A stretch of 64,000 nucleotides of DNA from an uncultured archaeon (GTDB lineage: Archaea; Thermoproteota; EX4484-205; JAAOZP01): NCBI GenBank assembly GCA_938045545.1, contig CALIBN010000012.1:62001-126000 (forward strand), in the 5' to 3' direction. The first letter of the stretch is position 1. Each line of letters opens with the position of its first letter. Below the pieces are notes generated by a model, which saw only the letters and a program-made list of their open reading frames with translations, made no database searches and was not told the origin of the DNA. Below, in pieces: positions 1 to 8,032 of this stretch. The translations under genes and the position numbers were made by a program.

Positions 1-90
1 TAAATCTTCAACTCATATTGAATAAAAACTATCTATTACAATAAACACACTGGAGAATTGAAGAAAACAACTGAACACGCAACCTCGAAA

Positions 91-100
91 AATTAATATA
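91..100 (+). promoter_or_regulatory. TATA box of the tRNA-Gln gene
   Basis: The sequence AATTAATATA is centred about 30 bp upstream of the first tRNA base, the usual archaeal TATA distance. The rest of bases 1-90 is AT-rich and shows no gene. Confidence 0.5.
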
Positions 101-125
101 GTTCACAACAACCATACGCTCCGGC

Positions 126-243
126 AGCCCGGTCGTCTAGCGGTCAATGGGAGTAAGGCTTAGATCCCGACTAGGGATGGCGGGCTCTGGATCCCGCGTG
201 GAGAAGAAACCCGTTGACGAGAGTTCGAATCTCTCCCGGGCTA
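126..243 (+). tRNA. tRNA-Gln (CTG) with two introns
   Basis: A 7-bp acceptor stem pairs AGCCCGG (126-132) with CCGGGCT (236-242), with discriminator A243. The T-arm is GAGAG-TTCGAAT-CTCTC (219-235). A standard cloverleaf appears only if two segments are removed: about 147-174 (28 nt) in the D-arm region and about 191-208 (18 nt) after anticodon position 37. The spliced molecule is 72 nt, with D-stem GTCT/GGAT, anticodon stem GCGGG/CCCGT and loop CTCTGGA, so the anticodon is CTG for glutamine. The first intron contains ATCCC that pairs with GGGAT across its 3' splice region, as in a bulge-helix-bulge substrate. Exact splice points could shift by one or two bases. Confidence 0.85.
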
Positions 244-316
244 CTACTTTTTCTCCCGTGTTCCCAAACTTAAAAACATGTTTAGGCTTAAAAGCCTAGT
301 CTACGTAGCTATAGTG

Positions 317-993
317 ATGAATCCAGAGCTCAGGAAAAGGTTCGTGGATTCCCTTGATTATCTTAGAAAGATGGATTTCTTCAAGGATTACTCCAATTTA
401 ACATCCGAGGAGATTCTCGAGAAGATCTTTAACGGGTAAATCAATTATGCATATTGGTTGAATGAAAATGAAGGAAAGAGTATAGTAACGTTAGATTCGA
501 AGCCATACGGATATTATTTAAAGGAATCAATAGAGAAAGATGAAGAGTACAGGATGAAGGAGGGCATTGCTAAAATAGACAATAAAATTTTCGTTTTTGA
601 TACTAAGAGAGTCATAGTTGAGAAAGTGAGACGATGGTGTATAACGGACTTGGTCAATCCGTCTTAAAAAGATTGGCAAGGATTTCAATAGGGTTTTACA
701 ACCGCAAACATTAGAGAGGAATGTATAAAGAGTAGAAGAAAAGGAAGAATGCGGAACATATTTAAGGTTTACTTCACTTTTAGAGGGAAAGAGCATTGTA
801 CGAGATACTTTTAGACGGTGATTACTTTGATAGCCTTGGCATAAGTGAGATAAATAAGCTGATTGAAGATACAGGATACCAATATTATCATATATTTGGT
901 GAAGACATAGTCATTGTTATGTTGACGGAAAATGAAGTAAATAAATTAGAACGCGAAAGAGGATGGAGGCTGATATTGCCTCAAGGCTCATAG
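317..993 (+). pseudogene. Degraded gene of unknown family (about 220 codons)
   Basis: I do not recognise the family. An ATG at 317 opens a 40-codon frame ending in TAA (437-439). The same frame continues at once with a plausible protein stretch (458-667), then frame shifts occur near 620-640 and again before 796, where a frame resumes with LLDGDYFDSLG and ends at the TAG at 991-993. Between 640 and 796 short protein-like pieces lie in different frames (GLGQSVLKRLARIS, then FTSLLEGKSIV). The simplest reading is one ancestral gene of about 220 codons with one internal stop and several frameshifts. It follows the tRNA gene in the same direction. The alternative, three separate small genes, is less likely because none of the internal pieces has a good start. 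Confidence 0.55.
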
Positions 994-1125
994 TTAGGAT
1001 TCTCAATTATTTTCTTTGGATCTATCACGGGCTCAACTCCACTTGAAAAATTAGATGCAAGAATCTCGTCTAAATCTTTAAGCAGCATGACAATAGGAAT
1101 GCCGTATAGAAGTATTGGGTAAAGA

Positions 1126-1355
1126 ATGGTCGAGTCTTTCCTCGAAAGGATTGAGGTCGATGTGGAGAAGCTGGGTGGAAAACCGGTTATTAAGGGTACC
1201 AGAATCCAGGTGGCCTTAATACTCGAGCTTGTAGCAAACGACATGAAGACTGAGGAAATAGTTAAAGAGTGCCCCGAGCTTCCCCCGAAGGACATTAAGG
1301 CCGCCTTTATGCAGCTAGTCTGACGGAGAAAGAGATACTGCTTGCACTCGAATAA
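1126..1355 (+). pseudogene. DUF433 antitoxin, frameshifted near its end
   Basis: The first 60 or so codons encode a DUF433-type protein (GGKPVIKGTRIQVALILELVA, then PELPPKDIKAA), the usual antitoxin partner of DUF5615 toxins. The open frame stops at 1323, but a +1 shift around 1311-1313 gives AASLTEKEILLALE and a stop at 1353-1355, which is the expected C-terminus of the family. I therefore read the gene as frameshifted rather than short. It overlaps the start of the toxin remnant downstream, as intact pairs do. ATG at 1126 starts the frame. Confidence 0.6.
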
Positions 1356-1658
1356 CCCTGCTTTCCTTATTGGCGAAAACCTTCCAGTATCGCTTAGAGA
1401 CGCTATTAGGCTTGCGGGATTTACCGCCTACAGGCCTGGCGACATGGGGCTTAAAGGAGCAAAGGATAGCGTCGTGGCCAAGTATGCATTAAATGAAAAG
1501 CTTATCCTAATTACGCTTGATAAGGCGCACGGCGGTAGCGGCGACGCCACCTCCTGAAGGAACTTTATCAACTCTGACTTGAGCGGAAAGGCATCGTAGA
1601 AATCGCCGGCGCGCGCTTTATAGTTTGTCGGAGAAAGCTATTTATACGATGCTTATGA
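1342..1658 (+). pseudogene. DUF5615 (PIN-like) toxin remnant
   Basis: Codons from about 1360 give FLIGENLPVSLRDAIR and GAKDSVVAKYALNEKLILITLDK, a clear DUF5615 PIN-like toxin. The conserved early acidic residue (family DENLP) is glycine here, the second acidic motif after ITLD is lost, and the frame ends at 1557. A further stretch (LERKGIVEIAGARFIV, about 1576-1623) lies in another frame interrupted by a TGA and looks like the original C-terminus. There is no ATG start; only a TTG at 1342 opens the frame. Catalytic loss, frameshift and stop all argue that the toxin is dead, in line with the broken antitoxin beside it. Confidence 0.6.
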
Positions 1659-1681
1659 TAAAGACTTAGAGGTGAGGGTGC

Positions 1682-2254
1682 ATTTTAAGCTGGAACTTTG
1701 AAAGTAGTAGACCTAGAGTAAAGTATCCTAAGCTTCTACTGCTTATTTTAAGCTATGTAATAGCGTTTGCCTTGTTCGCGGAAAGATCTTATGCTCCTCT
1801 TCACGAGATGTTGATCAGCTTGGGATATTTCGGAACCTTTTTAGCAGGGTTTCTCTATGCTTACGCCTTCACGGCTGCGCCGGCAGCCTCAATACTGCTA
1901 ATACTTGCTGAAGAACACAGCATGTTTTTCGCTGGGCTCACTGCTGGTTTCGGCGCCTTGTTAGGCGACCTCATCATATTTTACTTTGTAAGAAATGTTT
2001 TCAGCGACGAGGTGCAGAAACTGTCGAATGAAAGATTTGTTAAGGCTGCCGGGAAAAAAGTGTCAAGCCGGGTTGGAAAAATCCTTCTCGCGTTCTCAGC
2101 CTGCCTCCTTATTGCTTCTCCTCTCCCAACAGAAATCGGTGTTTCATTACTGGCTTCAATAAGAAATGTTTCTCCGAGAAAATTTTCAGTAATAGCAGGA
2201 ATATTGCATACTGCTGCAATCTTCGTAATCCTGTCGGCCGGAGGTGCTATCTGA
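1682..2254 (+). CDS. VTT/DedA-like multi-pass membrane protein
   Basis: The encoded protein is about 190 residues with an N-terminal hydrophobic helix (KLLLLILSYVIAFALF) and further membrane segments. The central region (FLAGFLYAYAFTAAPAA, then FFAGLTAGFGALLGDLIIFYFVR) resembles the small VTT/DedA/SNARE-associated fold, which is found in lipid scramblase-like and transport-like proteins; the function here is unknown. The start is uncertain. A TTG at 1772 lies inside the first hydrophobic helix, while the open frame reaches back to 1676 with no ATG, GTG or TTG before it. An ATT at 1682, 5 bp after a GAGGTGAG ribosome-binding sequence, would give a complete first helix. The gene is flanked upstream by decayed genes. 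Confidence 0.6.
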   Translation: MLSWNFESSRPRVKYPKLLLLILSYVIAFALFAERSYAPLHEMLISLGYFGTFLAGFLYAYAFTAAPAASILLILAEEHSMFFAGLTAGFGALLGDLIIFYFVRNVFSDEVQKLSNERFVKAAGKKVSSRVGKILLAFSACLLIASPLPTEIGVSLLASIRNVSPRKFSVIAGILHTAAIFVILSAGGAI

Positions 2255-2300
2255 GCATGAGCGCCAGTCCAAATATTTGATTTATGCCTAATACATAGGG

Positions 2301-2396
2301 ATGTATGGCCAGATGCATGCTATTGCCATATTGCTTTTAGCGAATAGTACGCTGATTTTACTGGCACTTTTAACGAGCAGACGGTTAAAAACCTGA
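2301..2396 (+). CDS. Possible 31-residue membrane peptide
   Basis: The frame ATG 2301 to TGA 2396 encodes a 31-residue peptide whose middle (AIAILLLANSTLILLALL) would span the membrane and which ends in basic residues. There is no convincing ribosome-binding site and no recognised family. It could be a chance frame. It sits 46 bp after the VTT-like gene on the same strand. Confidence 0.25.
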   Translation: MYGQMHAIAILLLANSTLILLALLTSRRLKT

Positions 2397-2890
2397 GGGT
2401 TAAGCTTTTCCTAGCGTTAATCTTGCTTCGCCCCCGGGAATTCCATATGAATCAAAAAATCTCTTGATAAGATTTTGTTTTTCTTCAAGCGGTTATGGTT
2501 CTTAGCAGTGCTCAGCACACACTAGTTGCTTCACACCCCCGCCTCGAATGTTTTAAAGGCTAGCCTTACCCCAGGTTTCCGTACACTGGCTTTGAGATAC
2601 TGTTCAGTGCCGGCGTCTATTTTGGCAGGCTTGACGAGACGGCTCCTTGGAAGAAGGGGTAAAAATGGTCTTCACGACGAAGCCCGCTTCACAACTAAAG
2701 CCATCCGCCAGGCCTCTGAAAAAAATGGTGTAAACGGCATGAACACACGCCTCAGGCGAACTGAGTGAAGCAAAACGATCCCCTGAAAACGGCTAAATTT
2801 TTTCAAACGGATAAGGTTGGTTAAAAGAAGACGGTTGAAAACAAGCTGAATCCAGCGGTTTCCACGCTAAAGGCTGAAAAATAAGTAAGC
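2397..2890. other. Intergenic region without a confident gene
   Basis: About 490 bp upstream of tfb. The longest frame (TTG at 2526 to 2768) has no ribosome-binding site and a basic, low-complexity product. Short protein-like bits in other frames (for example around 2590-2660) could be debris of an old gene, but I cannot name it. Confidence 0.4.
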
Positions 2891-2895
2891 GAAAA

Positions 2896-2962
2896 GTTTA
2901 AATATCAGTAGGAGAGGGTTGAGTGAAAATGACACCGGCTTTTAAGCTTTTCTGCAGGAGGT
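2896..2962 (+). promoter_or_regulatory. Promoter and strong SD of tfb
   Basis: A TATA box (GTTTAAATAT, 2896-2905) is followed by a leader of about 40 nt and the Shine-Dalgarno sequence AGGAGGT (2956-2962), 7 nt before the ATG at 2970. The SD fixes the tfb start. Confidence 0.65.
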
Positions 2963-2969
2963 TTGAGAG

Positions 2970-3902
2970 ATGAGCCTCCCAACAGATGAGCTGCAGAGAT
3001 GGGCATGTCCCCAGTGCGGCTCCAAGAAAATAGTAGAGGATAAAAGGTCTGGGGAAATCTACTGTTCAGAATGCGGCTTCGTACTCGTGCAAAAGCTGCT
3101 TGATGAAACAAAAGAATGGAGAGAATTCGGAGACGAGGAGTCTGAAAAAAGAGACAGAGTAGGAAGCCCCCTGTCATCAACAATATACGACTACGGTCTC
3201 TCAACCACGCTTGAAACAGGAATCAAGGACGCAACCGGCAAGGTTCTTTCCGAGAAAGCAATGGCAGAAGCACAGAAGCTTAGACTGTGGCAGCAGAGAA
3301 ACAGAGCATACAACTCGGCGGAGAGAAACCTGCAGGTCGCGAGCAAAGTAATCTCGCAAATAGCAGACCAGCTTAAAGCACCCAAAGCAACATACGTGAG
3401 GGCAGTCCAAATCTACCGTGACGCACTTGAAAGAGGCCTCGTGAGAGGAAGGCCGATAAACAGCCTCGCGGCAGCAGCACTATATGCCGCATGCAGAGAC
3501 AGCGGAATACCAAGAACATTGAAAGAGGTTGCAAACGCTTCAGGACTCAAAAGAAAAGAAGTAGCAAGAAGCTACAGACTACTAATCAGATCATTAGAAA
3601 GCAAAATGCCACTGAGTGACCCAGCAATATACGTCGAAAAAGTCGCAAGCAAACTCAAAGTCGGACCAGAAGTAGAAAGAGAAACATTGAAAATTTTAAA
3701 AGAAGCAAAAGATAAAAAGATTACGGCTGGCAAGGATCCCCTTGGGATGGTCGCCGCAGCCATGTATCTTGCTACGCAGAGGCTTGGTTTACAGTTGTTC
3801 ACTCAGAAGCAGATTGCTGAGGCGAGCAACGTTACTGAGGTCACTGTGAGGAACAGGTATAAGGGTCTGCGTGAAGCATTGGAAGGAATTAAAGAAGTAT
3901 AA
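2970..3902 (+). CDS. tfb: Transcription initiation factor B (TFB)
   Basis: TFB binds the TBP-TATA complex and the BRE and recruits archaeal RNA polymerase. The 310-residue protein has the full family layout. The N-terminal zinc ribbon has cysteines 13, 16, 32 and 35. A B-reader/linker region follows (EWREFGDE, SPLSSTIYDYGL), then two cyclin-like repeats at roughly 115-200 and 210-305. The length is normal and the start is set by the SD at 2956-2962. Codon use changes abruptly near base 3717. Before it arginine, lysine, glutamate and alanine are mostly AGA, AAA, GAA and GCA; after it AGG, AAG, GAG and GCT/GCG dominate. This suggests a recombinant gene. A T-rich terminator follows. Confidence 0.97.
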   Translation: MSLPTDELQRWACPQCGSKKIVEDKRSGEIYCSECGFVLVQKLLDETKEWREFGDEESEKRDRVGSPLSSTIYDYGLSTTLETGIKDATGKVLSEKAMAEAQKLRLWQQRNRAYNSAERNLQVASKVISQIADQLKAPKATYVRAVQIYRDALERGLVRGRPINSLAAAALYAACRDSGIPRTLKEVANASGLKRKEVARSYRLLIRSLESKMPLSDPAIYVEKVASKLKVGPEVERETLKILKEAKDKKITAGKDPLGMVAAAMYLATQRLGLQLFTQKQIAEASNVTEVTVRNRYKGLREALEGIKEV

Positions 3903-3903
3903 T

Positions 3904-3940
3904 CTTATTTAAAACTTTTTTTAATTTATTTTTAATATCC
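3904..3940 (+). terminator. T-rich terminator after tfb
   Basis: Directly after the tfb stop codon come several T runs (seven T, then five T) without a strong hairpin, the pattern of intrinsic archaeal termination. Confidence 0.5.
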
Positions 3941-4046
3941 TTACCGTTCTTGATTAATTTAAGTATCTTCAACTCTTAAAAGTTTATGAGCAGGACTAAT
4001 CAACTCCGAAAAACCACAAAGGCTTAAGCGCGCTAGTTATGGAGAT

Positions 4047-4256
4047 ATGGATATGAAAGTCAGTAGGAGGAAGAAAGAGATTGTAGTAGGTGTTTTCAGA
4101 AGCCTTATACTGATGCCTCTGAAAGAAGAAATGCTTGGAGACTTGACAACGCTCTTCCTAACCCTTAAAGAAGCAGCAAATCCTCTTGACATCTTGCTTC
4201 AACATAAGATGCTCCAAGCTTCAACGCCTCTTCTAAAGCCTAAGAGCAGGATTTAG
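4047..4256 (+). CDS. Small hypothetical protein
   Basis: An ATG at 4047 (a second in-frame ATG at 4053) opens a 69-codon frame. The product is basic at its N-terminus (SRRKKEI) and then predicted helical (PLKEEMLGDLTTLFLTLKEAANPLDILL). I do not recognise it and see no strong ribosome-binding site. It may be a fragment of a larger gene or a chance frame. Confidence 0.3.
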   Translation: MDMKVSRRKKEIVVGVFRSLILMPLKEEMLGDLTTLFLTLKEAANPLDILLQHKMLQASTPLLKPKSRI

Positions 4257-4601
4257 ACGTGCTACTTATCCATCTCCCCAGTTTTATTTAAAATCGGATG
4301 AGACTCAAAAATTACTTGAAACAAGCACATCTCTTCTAATGATTCGAATCGAAAAACTATCTAATTTAGACAAACCTATATGGTTTCCCCAAGGTATTCT
4401 TGAGACACCCGGAGGATGATGAGGTTTTTAACCGCGTAACGAATCTATCGAGAGAAGCCGTTAAACATCTATACTTGCTAAGAATAAAGGGTATTTACGG
4501 CTTGGTTAAGGCTCTAGCATTCTTCAAATGCTTAGGCTCAATCCAGCTTCCGGAAGTGGATTTAACTTCTATTCCGAATTGTTTATTATTCACGAGGACC
4601 A
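4257..4601. other. Intergenic region with possible gene debris
   Basis: About 345 bp. A plus-strand frame from about 4400 (HPEDDEVFNRVTNLSREAVKH) looks protein-like but has only a TTG start and runs into the tail of the minus-strand beta-helix gene. No family is recognised. Confidence 0.3.
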
Positions 4602-6590
4602 CTATGTCAACTTCAGTTTTATGAAGCCTAGCTTAAAGGCTGGCGAGGCTGGCTTTAAGCAGAAATCATCCTCATCGGGTGCGTTAAACAACGGATCTGC
4701 AATAAGAGAGTTCCTATCCATTCCCAGTTCCCGCCATTCTTCCCACGAGAATTTTCCGAAGAGGATTTCGCCACCTCCTTCCCTCCAATACAGGTTATGG
4801 TCGAAAACAAATCCAAGATCATCTATGTTACCCGCCAGCAAGCTGCCCTCTCGCCAGTAGACGATGTTACGCTCAAAGATGAAACTGACGTGCTGCTCCG
4901 GACGTGTACGCTGAATCTGTGCATCCCGTCCGAAAGCAAAGATGTTGTTGCGGATAATGTTTTCCCTACCGTAATGCTGGTGGAATCCCCCATGAGTTGT
5001 ACGGTAGACGATGTTTCCCTCGGCAATAATGTTGGTGCTCCCCTCGTCGAAATAAATCCCCCAGCCTCCGTAGCGGAGACCTGCGACATCATGAATCCGA
5101 TTTAATCTGATGACTGTTCCCGGTTGAACCCCCAGTGTGTAAACCCCACCCATGTCGCTTAAGATTGGCCCTTCCCCATTCGATAGGACACCGATGTGGT
5201 GAATATGGTTTGATTCAACTGTATTCCCCATTGCAATTGATCTTCCGTAGCCCCAGGTCCAGCCGATGGAAACACCCGTGTAGTAGAAATCATGAATATG
5301 ATTATGAATAATGCGGTTGTTATAACTCTGTCCAATATATATCGCGACAGCACTGTGAAAGAAACGCCCTCCCCCGTGTATGTGGCAATCAATAACCTCA
5401 TTGCCGTAGGTTTGCTCGCTTTCAGATTCACGGATCAGGGTTTCCCCTATTTTAACACCTCCAGCCCCCAGGTCGAAAAACTCACATCCGACGATACGGT
5501 TATTCTGGCAGCCGCGTGCCAGCTCTAAAGCATAGTTTCCAAGATGAGTAAAAGTGCATTCTTCGAAGATACAGTTGCGGACTCCTTCCCCGTAAACAGA
5601 TCCAGGCACGCCTATGGCTGCCTGGGGGAACCCTCCAACGCTGGAGCCCTCTGGAAAATACCATTCAGTATGGGAAAATGTTAAGCCTTGGAAAAACAGG
5701 TTTTCAACAAACATGCCTTCCTCGGGCTTGCCCTCAAATCGGATGAGTTCGCTGATCACTGGTACTACAGCCTCCGCGTTAGACGGCTCCTCGCCAGGAA
5801 ACGGAATATAGTGAAGCATCGCGGTCTTAGGGTCTAGAAACCATTCTCCCTGAGAATCAAGCAGCTCGTAAACATTCTCCACATAATATAGGTCACCAGG
5901 GTCCAGACGGAAAACGCTTCTTTTACTGGAGCACACCATATGCTCCTCCTCTTTCACACCGGCTATTGGCAGGCGTGATTCAACCCAACGGTTCATAACC
6001 ACGATCTCCCCCGCGTCCACAGTGCTCCAAGCCTTAAGGTCTCCATCAAAGAATCGGAAGCAGTTTTGCCCTTCATCCCATTTTGTTTCAGGAGTTACGC
6101 CTGGAGCCTCTGCTACTTTAAAGTAGCCCCTGTTAGGGCTGCGGGCGCGAATGCAAGGGTGCCCGTTGACCCAGAGGTGTCGAAAGAACTGTTTGCCTCC
6201 AAATGTTTCAGGAACCCTTGCCACCCACAGCTTCCTTCCATCTACAACAGTTTGCTCCCAACCCGTTAATAATCTTCCACCGCTGATAACCGGTTTCTCA
6301 CCGGGATATGCTGCGAAGCATATTGGATGGTTGAGGGTTCCAGAATCCTCAGGTTTGAAGACCAGAGGATCAGCCAAAAAGTAGATGCCGCCGCGAACCA
6401 GAACGGTGACAGGCTGCCTAAGCGTTCCTCCCTGCTGATGCTTCAACTCGCGAATCGATTCCAAGGCACGATGAAGCGTGGCAAGAGGCCCGTCTGTTTT
6501 AAACTGGTTTGGCGTAGGCGTCTTTCCCGACCAAGAATCACTACCGTTAGGAGCGACATGGATAAAGACGGCGTCTCCACCGCTATTCAT
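4602..6590 (-). CDS. Right-handed parallel beta-helix protein, GH141-like
   Basis: The 662-residue protein begins with the pattern of carbohydrate-active beta-helix enzymes: HVAPNGSDSWSG, PLATLHRALESI, VLVRGGIYFL, then CFAAYPGEKPVISGG and LWVNGHPCIRARSPN. It continues with many short repeats of the N-R-I-x-x-N-x-I-H type (residues about 300-560), which stack into a parallel beta-helix. The closest family I know is GH141 and related pectate-lyase-like proteins acting on plant or microbial polysaccharides; the substrate is not readable from sequence. No signal peptide or membrane segment is visible, so it would act inside the cell unless exported unconventionally. A TATA box lies just upstream. 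The style is typical of bacterial proteins, so transfer is plausible. Confidence 0.75.
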   Translation of the reverse strand: MNSGGDAVFIHVAPNGSDSWSGKTPTPNQFKTDGPLATLHRALESIRELKHQQGGTLRQPVTVLVRGGIYFLADPLVFKPEDSGTLNHPICFAAYPGEKPVISGGRLLTGWEQTVVDGRKLWVARVPETFGGKQFFRHLWVNGHPCIRARSPNRGYFKVAEAPGVTPETKWDEGQNCFRFFDGDLKAWSTVDAGEIVVMNRWVESRLPIAGVKEEEHMVCSSKRSVFRLDPGDLYYVENVYELLDSQGEWFLDPKTAMLHYIPFPGEEPSNAEAVVPVISELIRFEGKPEEGMFVENLFFQGLTFSHTEWYFPEGSSVGGFPQAAIGVPGSVYGEGVRNCIFEECTFTHLGNYALELARGCQNNRIVGCEFFDLGAGGVKIGETLIRESESEQTYGNEVIDCHIHGGGRFFHSAVAIYIGQSYNNRIIHNHIHDFYYTGVSIGWTWGYGRSIAMGNTVESNHIHHIGVLSNGEGPILSDMGGVYTLGVQPGTVIRLNRIHDVAGLRYGGWGIYFDEGSTNIIAEGNIVYRTTHGGFHQHYGRENIIRNNIFAFGRDAQIQRTRPEQHVSFIFERNIVYWREGSLLAGNIDDLGFVFDHNLYWREGGGEILFGKFSWEEWRELGMDRNSLIADPLFNAPDEDDFCLKPASPAFKLGFIKLKLT

Positions 6591-6612
6591 TTTAGGTTGG
6601 AAAGATTGGAAA

Positions 6613-6624
6613 CTATTTAAAATT
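6613..6624 (-). promoter_or_regulatory. TATA box of the beta-helix gene
   Basis: On the minus strand AATTTTAAATAG lies 23-34 bp upstream of the ATG at 6590, supporting that start and an almost leaderless transcript. Confidence 0.5.
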
Positions 6625-6680
6625 ACATTAACCTAGCATTTTCTTCAGTTTCAGCTGGAAACGTGTGCAGGATGTTTGAA

Positions 6681-6889
6681 TCAGGCTTGGCCAGCTAATG
6701 CTTGCTGGAGGATGTTGATGGTGCTCGCCAGAGGGAAAATAGCATCGCCCCGAATATCGGCGAGGCCAACACTTTTTAACAACATGGCCCGCCGCAACTC
6801 CTGTGGAGCATCATGCTGGGCTGCGATGATTCATGGTGGTAAGCAGTTGTTTTCGATAAGCAGGCGAAAAGGAGAATTATATTACCATG
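6681..6889 (-). pseudogene. C-terminal fragment of an unknown protein
   Basis: A minus-strand frame gives RLLIENNCLPP, a TGA, then IIAAQHDAPQELRRAM and LADIRGDAIFPLASTI, ending at a stop (6681-6683). The TGA could derive from a TGG tryptophan codon. The frame opens after a TAA near 6889 with no usable start. It reads like the tail of a real protein, but I do not recognise the family. Bases 6890-7030 hold nothing else I can support. Confidence 0.35.
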
Positions 6890-7032
6890 CATTATGATCA
6901 TTATAAACTAAGCATGTTTCAGCTTCAAATCAAGATTTTAAAAGTCCTGCGAGAAGCATGTGCCTGCTCAACGGTACCACTTGGTGTAGTAAGGGATAGA
7001 GAGCCATGCAGATTCTATCTTAACGCTGTCCT

Positions 7033-7527
7033 TCACGAGGTAGTTTTACTACTCCGAATTCCACCATCCTGTTTTCCGCAGGCCTTGAAAACCCTACCGG
7101 CTTTCGTTAAATAGTATAGTTGCAGTATTGATATGGCTAGCAGCGCTATAAGCAGGATGGAATAGACTGTTCTAACACTAGGATCCCTGACGTAAATGTT
7201 TACCAGTAGGAGCGATACGAGCAGTATTCCAACGGTTACTCTTGCTATTCTCATCATGAAAAGGTTTCTCCGGGCGTTCCGGGCCTCCAGCATTTCGCCT
7301 CTCCGCTTCTCCAGCTGCTTTAACCGCTCTTCGGAAAGATAGTACTTGCCCTCTTTCTCAACGAACACTCCCAGCTTCCCCAAACGGCCGCGCATGAGGC
7401 GTCTGAACCATGGCGGGAGGCCGATTTCCTCCGGGGTCATAGCCTTATCGGGGCTTGTAGCCCCCTTCTCGCGAAACTTTTCAACAAGCTCGAGCAGCCT
7501 CCGCCTGGCTTCAGCCTGTTCCATCAC
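7033..7527 (-). CDS. Membrane protein with N-terminal winged-helix-like region
   Basis: The 164-residue protein has a soluble N-terminal half (residues 1-85) rich in charged helices. It contains TPEEIGLPPWFRRLMRGRLGKLGVFVEKEG and then YYLSEERL, which reads like a winged-helix domain ending in a beta wing. Two transmembrane helices follow at about 92-110 and 118-138 (VGILLVSLLLVNIYV, SILLIALLAISILQL), then a short basic tail. The function is unknown; it may be a membrane-tethered regulator. It is the last gene of a three-gene minus-strand cluster with 46 bp to the gene upstream. Confidence 0.65.
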   Translation of the reverse strand: MMEQAEARRRLLELVEKFREKGATSPDKAMTPEEIGLPPWFRRLMRGRLGKLGVFVEKEGKYYLSEERLKQLEKRRGEMLEARNARRNLFMMRIARVTVGILLVSLLLVNIYVRDPSVRTVYSILLIALLAISILQLYYLTKAGRVFKACGKQDGGIRSSKTTS

Positions 7528-7573
7528 ACTCTAAACCAAGCCTAGTGGAAATATAACGCTTACTCTGGAGCAA

Positions 7574-8032
7574 CTATGTTTTACCGTGGGCAGCGGTCGT
7601 GTAGGTTGACCTCAACTCCCTGATGAGGCTCAGAAGAGTCTTAACCCGACTGTCAAGATATGCTTCGAGTTCATGCGGCATCTCGCCCCTGGTTTTCCCA
7701 AGGCTCCGCGGGTCTATGTTTTCAACTATGCCCTCCATTTTCCCGAGAAGAATGCTGATCCACATGTAAGTCAGGCTTAGGCTAGGCTCATTTTTGACTC
7801 CAGGGTTGAATCTTTCAATAAATTCGTCGATTATCTGCTCGATACTGTTAAGCTTATTGATGAAGGCTTCTGCGTCGCCGCATGATAGTGCTGCAGGCCT
7901 GCCGGCTATGCCTGAGGCCTCCGGGGGCTCACCCTCGGAAACAAGTTTTCTCAAGTCTTTAACGTATTTCCGGAGGGCGAGGGCGGCGGAGAAGACGAAT
8001 CTCTCATGCTTCCTATCCAGCTGGTTGCTCAA
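7574..8032 (-). CDS. Hypothetical helical protein
   Basis: The 152-residue product is predicted all-helical and soluble, with no recognised motif (AALALRKYVKDLRKLV, AFINKLNSIEQIIDEFIERF). Its TTG start (8030-8032) overlaps the TGA stop of the upstream prenyltransferase-fold gene, so the two are translationally coupled and probably work together. I cannot name the family. Confidence 0.7.
   Translation of the reverse strand: MSNQLDRKHERFVFSAALALRKYVKDLRKLVSEGEPPEASGIAGRPAALSCGDAEAFINKLNSIEQIIDEFIERFNPGVKNEPSLSLTYMWISILLGKMEGIVENIDPRSLGKTRGEMPHELEAYLDSRVKTLLSLIRELRSTYTTAAHGKT

Noticed and set aside
2526..2768. 80-codon plus-strand frame upstream of tfb
   Set aside because: No ribosome-binding site, TTG start only, basic low-complexity product with no protein-family character, and competing short stretches in other frames.
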